Shown here: piece by piece, positions 1 through 6,994 of the stretch
How positions within the stretch are numbered: position 1 is the first letter of the stretch
Layout of the letters: every line of letters starts with the position of its first letter
Assembly: GCA_045579045.1 (NCBI GenBank)
Contig: JAZNLL010000090.1
Coordinates: 1 to 33,986, forward strand
DNA from: Avoscillospira sp045579045
GTDB lineage: Bacteria; Bacillota; Clostridia; Oscillospirales; Oscillospiraceae
Direction of reading: 5' to 3'
Length of the DNA: 33,986 nt
Notes under the pieces: generated by a model
Databases searched by the model: none
Told to the model about the DNA's origin: nothing
Seen by the model: the letters and a program-made list of their open reading frames with translations, nothing else
Program-made: the position numbers and the translations under genes

Positions 1-190
1 CTCTTCTTTTGTGGATGCAACGGGTGGTTGTGTTTACTATGCAGCAGATACTTTGGGTATCCCTGCTTTTGCATTGGAGCTTTCCAGAAAGCAGAACGGT
101 GTTACTACCTGGATGGCCCCCGAAACAGTTTCCGCAGGTGCGGAGGCTCTTGGCAATATTCTGCTGGAAGCATATCGAAAAATGAGGTGA
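1..190 (+). CDS. Partial CDS, C-terminal 62 residues of an unidentified protein
   Basis: An open frame enters from the left edge (first full codon at base 2) and stops with TGA at 188-190. The tail contains a Gly-Cys-Val-Tyr-Tyr stretch followed by GIPAFALEL. This weakly recalls the strand near the active site of M14/AstE-AspA-type zinc hydrolases (GIPAxTxEL), but nothing decisive is present. The ribosome binding site of the next gene (GAGGTGA, 184-190) lies inside its last codons, so the two are probably co-transcribed. It is therefore likely a phage gene, perhaps a lysis or moron function. Function is not assigned. Confidence 0.6.
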   Translation, partial: SSFVDATGGCVYYAADTLGIPAFALELSRKQNGVTTWMAPETVSAGAEALGNILLEAYRKMR

Positions 191-196
191 TAGCCG

Positions 197-496
197 ATGA
201 ACATTGAAGAAGTTGCCCTGCAGCTTCAGAAGACGGAAGACAGGTCTCTGCGAAATGAGGGGCGAATCAAAAAGCTGGAGACGGAACAAAAGTCTTTGCA
301 GGATTTGGCGACATCTGTGGCGGTTATGGCAGAACAGATGAAGACCATGAATGCCAATGTGGGCTGTTTGACAGTGAAAGTAGACAAGCTGGAGGAACAG
401 CCTGCGAAACGATGGAATTCTATCGTTGATAAAGCAATCTGGGCAATCGTGGCCGCTGTCATTGCATTTGCGCTTGGACGAATGGGGCTCAATTAA
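197..496 (+). CDS. XhlA-like lysis-associated coiled-coil membrane protein
   Basis: This 99-residue protein has a charged, heptad-rich N-terminal two thirds (about residues 5-70, coiled coil) and one C-terminal membrane segment (about 75-95, AIWAIVAAVIAFALG). Small proteins with this layout directly upstream of a holin are typical of the haemolysin XhlA/BhlA-like group, which associates with the cytoplasmic membrane and helps holin and endolysin. The start is chosen by a GAGGTGA ribosome binding site seven bases ahead of ATG 197. The holin follows 15 bases downstream. The call rests on architecture and position; no signature residue proves the family. Confidence 0.65.
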   Translation: MNIEEVALQLQKTEDRSLRNEGRIKKLETEQKSLQDLATSVAVMAEQMKTMNANVGCLTVKVDKLEEQPAKRWNSIVDKAIWAIVAAVIAFALGRMGLN

Positions 497-511
497 AAGG
501 AGGTACACATC

Positions 512-715
512 ATGAAAGAAAAAACTTTGAGATGGATGAAGGCCGCAGGTGTGAGAGCTATCAAGACCGTGGCGCAAACAGCAATCGCCACCATTGGTAC
601 AACCGCACTTCTTTCCGAAGTGGACTGGCTTATGGTAGGTTCGGCTGCCGTTCTGGCAGGGCTGCTGTCTCTGCTGACCAGCGTGGCAGGTCTGCCGGAA
701 GTAAAGGAGGAGTAA
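512..715 (+). CDS. Phage holin, r1t-type
   Basis: This is a 67-residue protein with a basic amphipathic N-terminus (residues 1-14), a first hydrophobic stretch (about 18-33) and a second (about 41-61) ending in SVAGLPE. The pattern AxxxRAxKTxAQTAxA followed by DW and a C-terminal SVAGLPE is characteristic of the r1t-type small holins of Gram-positive phages. Holins form lesions in the cytoplasmic membrane that release or activate the endolysin. The ribosome binding site AAGGAGG (498-504) precedes ATG 512. The endolysin begins three bases after its stop codon, so the two form one lysis cassette. Confidence 0.85.
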   Translation: MKEKTLRWMKAAGVRAIKTVAQTAIATIGTTALLSEVDWLMVGSAAVLAGLLSLLTSVAGLPEVKEE

Positions 716-718
716 CCT

Positions 719-1459
719 ATGTGCAAGATCCTTCTGATCTCCGGTCATGGAGCGGGCGATCCCGGTGCCATCGGAACCCACAACGGAACGACCTACAAGG
801 AATCGGAGCTGACCAGAGAATTGACACTTCGAATCAAGACAGCTTTGGAAGAAAACTACGTCTGCGAGGTAGAACGGTATCCTTCCAATCGAAATGCTTA
901 TCACGATCTTATGAGCAATAATCTGGCTATGCCGCTTTCCGGCTATACATATGTTCTGGAAGTCCATTTTAATGCCATTCGGGCGAATAAGGATGGCGAA
1001 ATCAAGGGCGCTGAGATCTATTCCGCTGCCGGAAAGAAGGATACAGCAACGGAAAGCTATATTCTCAGCGGAATTGAAACCACCGGAATGGACATTGATA
1101 GAGGAAAGAAGGTCTACGACTGGGCGGTCATTACCAATGCCCAGCGGAAGGGCAGCAGCGCCGCGCTGCTGGAGGTCTGCTTCATCGACGATGAGGACGA
1201 CATGAGCCTGTACCTGAAGAGCAAAGAACAGATTGCTGAAGGTATTGCCAAAGGCATTGCAGCAGGGTGCCTGCTGGAAGAACGGAAAAACGAAATGCAG
1301 AGATATTCCGATGTGAAGACGGATGCCTGGTTCTATGATGCGGTAGAAAAAGTATCCAATGCCGGTCTGATGCAGGGCTCTGACGGAAAGTTCAGACCCA
1401 ACGACACCGTGACCAGAGCCGAGATGGCAACCATTCTGAGCCGGTTGATCGAAAAATGA
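719..1459 (+). CDS. Endolysin: N-acetylmuramoyl-L-alanine amidase (Amidase_3) with C-terminal SLH module
   Basis: This 246-residue enzyme should cleave the amide between MurNAc and L-Ala in peptidoglycan. The Amidase_3 fold covers about residues 3-185. Expected zinc and catalytic residues are visible: H10 in ISGHGAGDPGA, E28 in the TYKESEL segment, H83 in EVHFNA and E152 in LLEVCF. After a short linker, residues about 193-246 form one S-layer-homology repeat (YSDV...WFYDAVEKV...G...FRPND.VTRAEMATIL), a likely secondary cell wall polymer anchor. It follows the holin by three bases with the ribosome binding site in the holin's last codons (AAGGAGGAG). A single SLH repeat on a phage lysin is less common than LysM or SH3b. 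Confidence 0.92.
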   Translation: MCKILLISGHGAGDPGAIGTHNGTTYKESELTRELTLRIKTALEENYVCEVERYPSNRNAYHDLMSNNLAMPLSGYTYVLEVHFNAIRANKDGEIKGAEIYSAAGKKDTATESYILSGIETTGMDIDRGKKVYDWAVITNAQRKGSSAALLEVCFIDDEDDMSLYLKSKEQIAEGIAKGIAAGCLLEERKNEMQRYSDVKTDAWFYDAVEKVSNAGLMQGSDGKFRPNDTVTRAEMATILSRLIEK

Positions 1460-1480
1460 TATCATAATATCATGATATCA
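1457..1480. promoter_or_regulatory. Three tandem copies of the palindromic octamer TGATATCA (middle copy TAATATCA)
   Basis: The octamers occupy 1457-1464, 1465-1472 and 1473-1480, so the first overlaps the TGA stop of the endolysin. Each outer copy is a perfect 8-base palindrome; the middle differs by one base. They sit about 40 bases ahead of the sigma-region-4-like gene at 1520. A head-to-tail array of this kind is typical of an operator or activator site, but no protein is known to bind here. Confidence 0.45.
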
Positions 1481-1519
1481 AGATAGTCACTTCCTTTGCT
1501 CCACGAAAGGAGAATATTT

Positions 1520-1774
1520 GTGGAGCAAATGTCCCGTAAAAAATTACCAGAAGATTTGGTGGGGCTTTCTCGTGACGAGTGGGTCGAGATCGTGAAGCAG
1601 GCCAGATTTTCTGAACTTGACCGGGAGATTGTGAAACATCACATTATCCTTGGACAAAGTCAGATCACGACAGCGGCATATGTTGACAGAGACAGAAAAA
1701 CCGTATGCCGTCGCATATCGATTATACTGAAGAGAGCAAGGGAAGTGGCTCAAAAATTAAATATGATCCATTAA
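1520..1774 (+). CDS. Small HTH regulator, sigma-70 region 4-like
   Basis: This 84-residue protein starts at GTG 1520, chosen because AAAGGAG at 1506-1512 is seven bases upstream; a TTG at 1496 lies before that site and is unlikely. Residues about 28-75 read as helix, turn, helix, with LDREIVKHHIILGQSQ leading into a recognition-type segment ITTAAYVDRDRKTVCRRI, resembling sigma region 4 or RinA/ArpU-type late activators. It sits between lysis and virion genes, has a strong terminator behind it and possible operator repeats before it. A role in late transcription is inferred from position only. It could equally be a transcriptional repressor. Confidence 0.65.
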   Translation: MEQMSRKKLPEDLVGLSRDEWVEIVKQARFSELDREIVKHHIILGQSQITTAAYVDRDRKTVCRRISIILKRAREVAQKLNMIH

Positions 1775-1803
1775 ACAGGGAGATTATTCTCCCTGTTTTT
1801 TAT
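1774..1803 (+). terminator. Rho-independent terminator after the HTH gene
   Basis: A perfect 9-bp stem (AACAGGGAG at 1774-1782 with CTCCCTGTT at 1789-1797), loop ATTATT, is followed by a T-rich tract. Confidence 0.88.
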
Positions 1804-1805
1804 TT

Positions 1806-1833
1806 TGGTACATAGTTGGTACACACATGGTAC
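1806..1833. repeat. Three direct copies of TGGTAC in a late-gene leader
   Basis: TGGTAC occurs at 1806-1811, 1816-1821 and 1828-1833, with the longer shared core TTGGTACA in the first two. The copies lie between the terminator at 1774-1803 and the ribosome binding site of the next gene (AGGAGG, 1907-1912). Repeats spaced by about one helical turn are what a DNA-binding activator would use. No consensus -35/-10 pair is visible here, so a phage-specific promoter is possible but unproven. Confidence 0.35.
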
Positions 1834-1919
1834 TCAAATGCCCCACAAGTGATTTTCAGATATTCCATAATGGAATCAACCAGGGGAAACCTTGGAAATT
1901 AAAAACAGGAGGTATCATT

Positions 1920-2360
1920 ATGGAATACGCAAGCAAGGGTGTAGCTGGTGCTGCACTGGGAACCGGCATCGGTGGTCTGGCACTGGGTGTGCTCAATGGC
2001 GGTCTCGGCAATCTGCTGAGCGGCTGGAACAATGGCGGCTGCTCTGAGAATATGCCGATCAACCGCTATGAGGCACAGCAGAGCGCAAGAATTGCCGAAC
2101 TGGAAACCGAGGTCAAGCTGAGAGACGCCAACACCTACACGGACGGAAAGTTGAGTGACTTCCGGGATTATGTGGAGCGGAGATTTGACAGGGTGGAGCA
2201 TGAACTCTGTGACCAGCGTGTTTACAATGCCACGCTGAATGGCACGGTCAGCTGTATCAGCAGTCAGATCGCTGCACTGCAGAGCCTCACAAAGCTGGTC
2301 ATTCCCAATTCCAGCATTTGCCCCGGTTGGGACACCACAACTACTACGACCACGCCTTAA
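1920..2360 (+). CDS. Conserved phage protein with Gly-rich N-terminus and Thr-rich tail, function unknown
   Basis: The start is ATG 1920, set by AGGAGG at 1907-1912; upstream in-frame ATGs lack a ribosome binding site. The 146 residues split into a glycine/alanine-rich hydrophobic N-terminus (about 5-38, GVAGAALGTGIGGLALGVL), a charged helical middle (about 48-105, probable coiled coil) and a tail containing CPGWD followed by seven threonines and a proline. I recognise this layout from prophages of gut Clostridia, where it is left as hypothetical and lies among virion genes. The glycine-zipper-like N-terminus could insert in a membrane or pack in a virion. No enzyme motif is seen. Confidence 0.7.
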   Translation: MEYASKGVAGAALGTGIGGLALGVLNGGLGNLLSGWNNGGCSENMPINRYEAQQSARIAELETEVKLRDANTYTDGKLSDFRDYVERRFDRVEHELCDQRVYNATLNGTVSCISSQIAALQSLTKLVIPNSSICPGWDTTTTTTTP

Positions 2361-2416
2361 CCGGCGGAACAGGGGGCGGTAACGCCGCCCCCTAACTTTA
2401 ACAGGAGGATACACTT

Positions 2417-2776
2417 ATGCAGATAACAAAGCAGCAAATGCTCAACGGAGCAGCAAGATATATGAGAAGTGAGGTCATTCCCCATATCCCGGATAAAGGC
2501 GTGAAGGTTCTTTTGGAGACCATGGCGGCCATGGCTGAAATGTCTCCGCAGGTAATATGGAAATATTTGGATACACCGTTGGTGGCTGCTTTTTTGCAGG
2601 AGAAAGACGGATTCTATGATCTGGACGTGGCAGAGGCTACCCTCGTAAAAGCCATGGAAGCCCACGGTGGGCTGGAGCTGACTGTTCCGGCAATTCCCCT
2701 GATTTCCCCTCAGCCGAAAACAATGACGTTCACTGCTAACGACATACGGGCTATGAAGCGATATATGGAGGGTTAA
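2417..2776 (+). CDS. Hypothetical phage protein
   Basis: This 119-residue soluble protein is preceded by CAGGAGG at 2401-2407. It is mostly helical in its first 85 residues (RYMRSEVIPHIPDKGVKVLLETMAAMAE) and has a proline-rich linker (about 93-104) before a short C-terminal helix (NDIRAMKRYMEG). It has no cysteine or catalytic pattern. It stands three bases ahead of the ferritin-like gene and after the Gly/Thr-rich protein, so it belongs to the same operon, probably a minor virion or assembly protein. I do not recognise a named family. Confidence 0.65.
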   Translation: MQITKQQMLNGAARYMRSEVIPHIPDKGVKVLLETMAAMAEMSPQVIWKYLDTPLVAAFLQEKDGFYDLDVAEATLVKAMEAHGGLELTVPAIPLISPQPKTMTFTANDIRAMKRYMEG

Positions 2777-2779
2777 TAT

Positions 2780-3016
2780 ATGGACTGGAAGCAAAAATTA
2801 CATGAATATCTAAAGGAAGAACTATCAGACAGCATCAAGTATGCGGAGATCGCAAGAAATACTCATTTTGAAACAAGGCAGCTTTTTCATGATATGGCCG
2901 AAGAAGAATATGAGCATGCCTGTACCGTCTGGCACATGATGGAGCATGAAGGCTTAACGCACGGCATGGACAAAAACGAGGTTTTTCACGAAGCAAAAGC
3001 GGCATTGTACAAGTAA
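2780..3016 (+). CDS. Small ferritin/rubrerythrin-like protein (half four-helix bundle)
   Basis: This 78-residue acidic protein has two predicted helices. The first carries EELSDSIKYAEIA (about residues 11-23). The second carries DMAEEEYEHACTVWHMM (about 37-53) with the ExxH pair (EYEH) that binds metal in rubrerythrin and ferritin-like folds. A full ferritin-like domain is about 140 residues with four helices, so this is half a bundle and would need to dimerise to form a di-metal site. The ribosome binding site GGAGGG lies at the end of the previous gene, three bases away. A strong terminator follows. The fold call is from motif spacing; metal binding is inferred. Confidence 0.7.
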   Translation: MDWKQKLHEYLKEELSDSIKYAEIARNTHFETRQLFHDMAEEEYEHACTVWHMMEHEGLTHGMDKNEVFHEAKAALYK

Positions 3017-3033
3017 GAATCGTTTAGCAACGG

Positions 3034-3064
3034 CTCCCCTCGAAAAATCGGGGGGAGTTTTATT
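3034..3064 (+). terminator. Rho-independent terminator after ferritin-like gene
   Basis: A 10-bp stem (3034-3043 with 3048-3057, one T.G pair) with loop AAAA is followed by TTTTATTT. It separates the small-protein block from the tail genes. Confidence 0.88.
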
Positions 3065-3119
3065 TGTTGGTTAATATGTGGGGTTTGACTGATAAGGTGA
3101 AAAAAACGGAGGTGATGGA

Positions 3120-4100
3120 ATGGATCTGACGGTGACATCGGCGAAGTTGACCGGGGATGTAAACAAAGATGTGAAGACCCTTGCCAACCATGTGTTTCAG
3201 CTGGAAGAGAATTTAAGATATGCCCTGCGAAATCTGGATGTGACCAACTTTAATGATCTGGGGCTTGCCCGGTATGAAAACGGCAGACTGCAGGTTTATT
3301 CGGAAGTGGTGGAGGTGCAGGCAAAGAAACTTCGTTTGGAGTTTGGCGAAGAAACCGATGAGATCTACGCCCACATTTCTGCCACGGCGGAAGAACTGCT
3401 CAGCGAGATCAGTGATGTAAATAGTGGATTGGGAAGCCAAATCAAACAGACAGCAGATGAAGTGTCTGCCATTGTTCAGTCGATTGGAGACGGTAATAAA
3501 GTAACAGCAGCATCGATTGTGGCGAAGATCAATGACCAGGGAGAAGGCGCAGTCAAAATAAAGGCAGACAAAGTGGATATTTCTGGCATTGTGACATTCA
3601 CGGATTTGAGCAGCATAGATCCAATGAACACGACAATTATAAATGGTTCATTAATTAAAGCAGGAGTAATAAACGCAGTAGATTTTGTGGCCAGAGGAGA
3701 TATGTATTCAGCGCCGAGCAGCATGACAGGTTTTGTGGCGCAAGATTCAAATGAAAACAACATTGGCCGTGTCGGATATGGAATCAACCCGAACGCAGGA
3801 CTGTCGGAATATGAGTATCAGCGAAGAGACCAACTGTATTTGGCAACCTATGAATATTACTACAACAATTATTTATATAAGCCAACAGTAAAGATACTGG
3901 GTGCAGGCGGTGTGTCGATGGAAACAGAAACTGGCTCTCCGGTTTATATCAAAGGAAGCTCCTATCTAACATTGAAATCGGATATTCAAATTAACATTGA
4001 TGACAACTGGGGGACAAGATGGGCGTTTTTTGATGGAGGGCTCTGGAAAGTGACGGGAACAGATGAATATGGCAATCCTGTGTATACAAAAATGCTGTAG
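3120..4100 (+). CDS. Phage tail/fibre protein
   Basis: The protein has 326 residues, with ribosome binding site CGGAGGTGAT ahead of ATG 3120. The N-terminal 60 residues are helical (VKTLANHVFQLEENLRYALRNLD), followed by a beta strand region and a long helical stalk (about 75-130, with EETDEIYAHISATAEEL and SQIKQTADEVSAIV). The segment IKADKVDISGIVTFTDL (about 148-164) followed by TIINGSLIKAGVI is the beta-prism/triple-beta style repeat found just before the receptor-binding end of baseplate and tail-fibre proteins of Gram-positive phages. The tyrosine-rich C-terminus (about 225-326) is probably the receptor-binding or distal part. The exact virion position is inferred. Confidence 0.75.
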   Translation: MDLTVTSAKLTGDVNKDVKTLANHVFQLEENLRYALRNLDVTNFNDLGLARYENGRLQVYSEVVEVQAKKLRLEFGEETDEIYAHISATAEELLSEISDVNSGLGSQIKQTADEVSAIVQSIGDGNKVTAASIVAKINDQGEGAVKIKADKVDISGIVTFTDLSSIDPMNTTIINGSLIKAGVINAVDFVARGDMYSAPSSMTGFVAQDSNENNIGRVGYGINPNAGLSEYEYQRRDQLYLATYEYYYNNYLYKPTVKILGAGGVSMETETGSPVYIKGSSYLTLKSDIQINIDDNWGTRWAFFDGGLWKVTGTDEYGNPVYTKML

Positions 4101-4109
4101 GAGGTACAC

Positions 4110-4301
4110 ATGAATACTATCGAAAAAGTGAGTGCAGTCAGATACACGCTTGAAAAGGTCAGCGTGGCAGGTCCTGAGAACTGGGATCGGATGCTTGGCT
4201 GCTGGAAGTTACTTGGACAGGTAGAGGAGGAATTGAAACATGAAAGCACCGATGCTCCCGTACAGCAGCGGAATTCAGAAGACGCAGCAGATCCGGTTTA
4301 A
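4110..4301 (+). CDS. Small conserved phage protein between tail genes
   Basis: This 63-residue protein has ribosome binding site TAGGAGG eight bases ahead of ATG 4110. The first 45 residues are a helical core (EKVSAVRYTLEKVSVAGPENWDRMLGCWKLLGQVEEEL) of a kind often seen as a tiny gene between structural genes in related prophages. Its last 20 codons overlap the next gene, which starts at 4240, and that polar tail (APVQQRNSEDAADPV) looks like out-of-frame translation of the neighbour's start. The role is unknown; a chaperone or minor tail role is only a guess. Confidence 0.6.
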   Translation: MNTIEKVSAVRYTLEKVSVAGPENWDRMLGCWKLLGQVEEELKHESTDAPVQQRNSEDAADPV

Positions 4302-5961
4302 CGGCTATCAGCATACGGAAGATTGCTCCGAAGGCATGATCTGGGATGAACGGAACATCTCCGGGAGAGCGTATCCTTATCTGAGACCCATCAAAAGCCG
4401 ACCGGCATTTGAAAGATCCTGCGACAATGCCCTGTTCGCCCATGACTATCTGGGCTGGGTAAATGGAACGGAGCTGTGGTATGACGAGCATCTGGTGGGC
4501 TATGTGGAAGACAGCTTCAAACAGATCGCCGTCATGGGTGATCGGATCGTCATCTTCCCGGACAAGGTGGTGCTCAATGCCAAGTATCGCAGATTGGGTA
4601 CCTATCCGACCTTGGATGCACTGCAGGCAGCTGTGACAACACCCAAGGAGTTTGATGCCTACGGAATCGGAGCGGGTGTGCCTTATGAAATGTACGCCTG
4701 GAACGGCAGCGAATGGGTCAGCTACGGAAAAGAGCTGCAGACCATGGAGAATAAGGCCAGCTTTGAGGGTGTGACCTTCAAGAATGGAACATACAAAGAT
4801 GTTCCGGCCAAGGCAAACACCATGGAATTTTCTGTGGATGTGGAAGACCTTGGATTTAAAAAGGGTGACGGAGTGACTATTTCCGGATGTGTGATTCACA
4901 CAGAAAATAATAAAACACCAGTCATTCAGGAAATTCAAGGAAAGCAAATTCGTTTCCGGGAGAATGTTTTTAAATTAGACGGAGAAGACGGATTGACGGA
5001 TTACAGAGAGACCGGCACCATCACCCTTTCCAGAGATGTGCCGGATCTGGATGTGATCTGTGCCGTGGACAATCGGATGTGGGGTGCAAGAGACGACACC
5101 ATCTATGCAAGCAAACTGGGCGATCCGACCAACTTCAATGTCTTTGACGGTCTGACCACAGACAGCTGGTTCCAGGAAACAGGAACGGCAGGATCTTTTA
5201 CCGGGTGCATTCCCTATTTGGGATATCCGATTTTCTTCAAGGAGCGGCACATATTCAAGGTATACGGCAAGAACGCAGAGAACTTTGAGCCAAGCAAGTC
5301 CGCCACCATGGGCGTCAAGGCCGGGGCATACAGAAGCCTTGCCATTGCCGGTGAGGTGCTTTACTACCTTGGAGACAACGGTCTTGTGGCGTACTCTGGC
5401 GGTATCCCGGAAAGCGTGGCGAAGCCTTTTGGAAATGTAAAGTATGTGGATGCGGTTGCCGGTTCTGACGGAGGCAGGCTTTATCTGAGCATGACAAGAG
5501 CCAACGGAGAAAAAGAACTGTTCTGCCTGGACACCGATTACGGACTGCTGCACAAGGAAGATGATCTGGCGGCAAGCGGATTTTGCGGATATGACGGTGT
5601 GCTCTATGCTCTGCTGGACGGCGGAAATGCCGTGGCAGTCAATACAAATGAAGGAGAAAGCCCCGGCAGCTATGTAGAGTTTGGAGACTTCATGGACAGC
5701 ACCATGAACAGAAAGGGCGTCAGCAGCCTCCAGATGCGCGTCATGCTGGAAGCCGGGGCGAAGATGGATATTTACATTCAATATGACAGTAACGGCGAAT
5801 GGAGACGTGTGAAGACGCTGACAGCGACCAGAAAGCAGGGATTTGATTTCCCAGTAAAACTGAAGCGGTGCGATCATTACAGGCTGAAAATCGAAGCTGA
5901 GGGCTTCTGGAAGCTATACGGATTGGCAAAGGAGTTCTATGTGGGCTCCGGAAAGCATTAA
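4240..5961 (+). CDS. Probable tail hub/stabilisation protein, beta-propeller-like
   Basis: The protein has 573 residues, ATG 4240 with GAGGAGGA about ten bases upstream. The C-terminal half (about residues 275-470) carries repeated beta-strand motifs: WGARDDTIYASKLGDPTNFNVFDG, then repeated blade-like strands ending in hydrophobic-Gly-Asp-Asn (YYLGDNGLVAYSGG, RLYLSMTRANGEKELFCLD, GFCGYDGVLYALLDGG). This kind of sequence occurs in propeller-type tail accessory proteins of short-tailed phages, such as the P22 gp10 type. The N-terminal 90 residues are aromatic-rich and may dock on the portal or fibre. It lies between the fibre gene and the ejection genes, which fits a tail hub. The comparison is from memory of strand patterns. 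Confidence 0.6.
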   Translation: MKAPMLPYSSGIQKTQQIRFNGYQHTEDCSEGMIWDERNISGRAYPYLRPIKSRPAFERSCDNALFAHDYLGWVNGTELWYDEHLVGYVEDSFKQIAVMGDRIVIFPDKVVLNAKYRRLGTYPTLDALQAAVTTPKEFDAYGIGAGVPYEMYAWNGSEWVSYGKELQTMENKASFEGVTFKNGTYKDVPAKANTMEFSVDVEDLGFKKGDGVTISGCVIHTENNKTPVIQEIQGKQIRFRENVFKLDGEDGLTDYRETGTITLSRDVPDLDVICAVDNRMWGARDDTIYASKLGDPTNFNVFDGLTTDSWFQETGTAGSFTGCIPYLGYPIFFKERHIFKVYGKNAENFEPSKSATMGVKAGAYRSLAIAGEVLYYLGDNGLVAYSGGIPESVAKPFGNVKYVDAVAGSDGGRLYLSMTRANGEKELFCLDTDYGLLHKEDDLAASGFCGYDGVLYALLDGGNAVAVNTNEGESPGSYVEFGDFMDSTMNRKGVSSLQMRVMLEAGAKMDIYIQYDSNGEWRRVKTLTATRKQGFDFPVKLKRCDHYRLKIEAEGFWKLYGLAKEFYVGSGKH

Positions 5962-5973
5962 AGGAGAAACGAT

Positions 5974-6993
5974 ATGGCAGGAATTTATACCATCGGATCC
6001 AAGGACGGATACGACATTATAAACAAATTGGGCGTAGGTCAGAGCCAACAGGTGAGAGACGGCAGCGTCTGGACAAAGAATGCAGACGGGACTATCACCG
6101 TGAACCATCAGGGTCAGCAGATGGTGGGACAGGTGACCTACAATCCTATGACCCAACAGCAATTACCGGGACAAGCATTCTTGCAGCAAAATGCAGCAGG
6201 TATGCAGGGAGCGGGCGGTTATGTCAGCCCCTATGCAGAGCGGCTGAACCAAGTGATCTCCGGTCTGGAGGGTACAAAGTGGGAAGGCTGGAACGCAGAC
6301 ACAGACCCGGCGATGCAGGCCTACAGAAAGCAGTACCTTCAGGAAGCAGAACGAAGCGCCGAAGATGTACTGGGACAGTACGCACAGAACACCGGAGGCA
6401 TTGCCGGTTCTCAGGCCATTGCGGCGGCCACACAGGCTTCCGACTACTACAAGAGCCAGCTGGCAGATAAGGTGCCGCAGCTCTACGAAAACGCATACAG
6501 CCGGTATCTCAACGAGGTGGCACAGAAAAACAATCTGGCAAACCTGCTGATGAACGCAGAGAACCAAGCCAACAGTCAATACTACCAGCGCATTGATTAC
6601 GCTTTGACCAAATGGGGGCAGATGGGCTATGCCGATCAGGAGGTCGCTTCCATTCTGGGTGTCACAGCCGGAACACCGACCAGCGATCAGAGCTACAGCG
6701 ATTGGAGCACCGCCTTCCAGAGAGAACAGCTGGACTATGAAAAGCAGCAGGCCGCAGCAAAAGCAGCCGGGAAGGTGACAGGCGGTACACCGGTGGTGGA
6801 TGATAAACCTGTACCTGCAGGCGGTGGAATGAGTGAAGCGGAGTTCAATCAATTCTGGACAAGCCTAAGACAGTATGCGACAGCAGGACTGGAAGACAGA
6901 ATAGATAAACTTTTGGTAGACAATGTTGATAAATTGTCAGACAACCAATATGCACAAGTGCTGGCTCAACTGAGTAAGTGGAGGGATGGATAA
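5974..6993 (+). CDS. Putative internal virion/DNA ejection protein
   Basis: The protein has 339 residues, with AAAGGAGA ahead of ATG 5974. Residues 1-60 form a small beta-rich domain. Residues about 85-225 are long alanine- and glutamine-rich helices (RKQYLQEAERSAEDVLGQYAQNTGG, SQAIAAATQASDYYKSQLADKVPQLYENAYSRYL). The end is a Gly/Pro linker and a final helical segment. Ala/Gln-rich helical proteins directly upstream of a giant multi-domain protein are typical of podovirus internal (ejection) proteins. Its last codons overlap or abut the start of the giant gene, which shows tight co-translation. No enzymatic motif is visible. Confidence 0.55.
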   Translation: MAGIYTIGSKDGYDIINKLGVGQSQQVRDGSVWTKNADGTITVNHQGQQMVGQVTYNPMTQQQLPGQAFLQQNAAGMQGAGGYVSPYAERLNQVISGLEGTKWEGWNADTDPAMQAYRKQYLQEAERSAEDVLGQYAQNTGGIAGSQAIAAATQASDYYKSQLADKVPQLYENAYSRYLNEVAQKNNLANLLMNAENQANSQYYQRIDYALTKWGQMGYADQEVASILGVTAGTPTSDQSYSDWSTAFQREQLDYEKQQAAAKAAGKVTGGTPVVDDKPVPAGGGMSEAEFNQFWTSLRQYATAGLEDRIDKLLVDNVDKLSDNQYAQVLAQLSKWRDG

Positions 6994-6994
6994 A

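Noticed and set aside
532..921. 129-codon frame overlapping holin and endolysin
   Set aside because: It is a shifted reading of two well-defined genes and has arginine/serine-rich out-of-frame composition.
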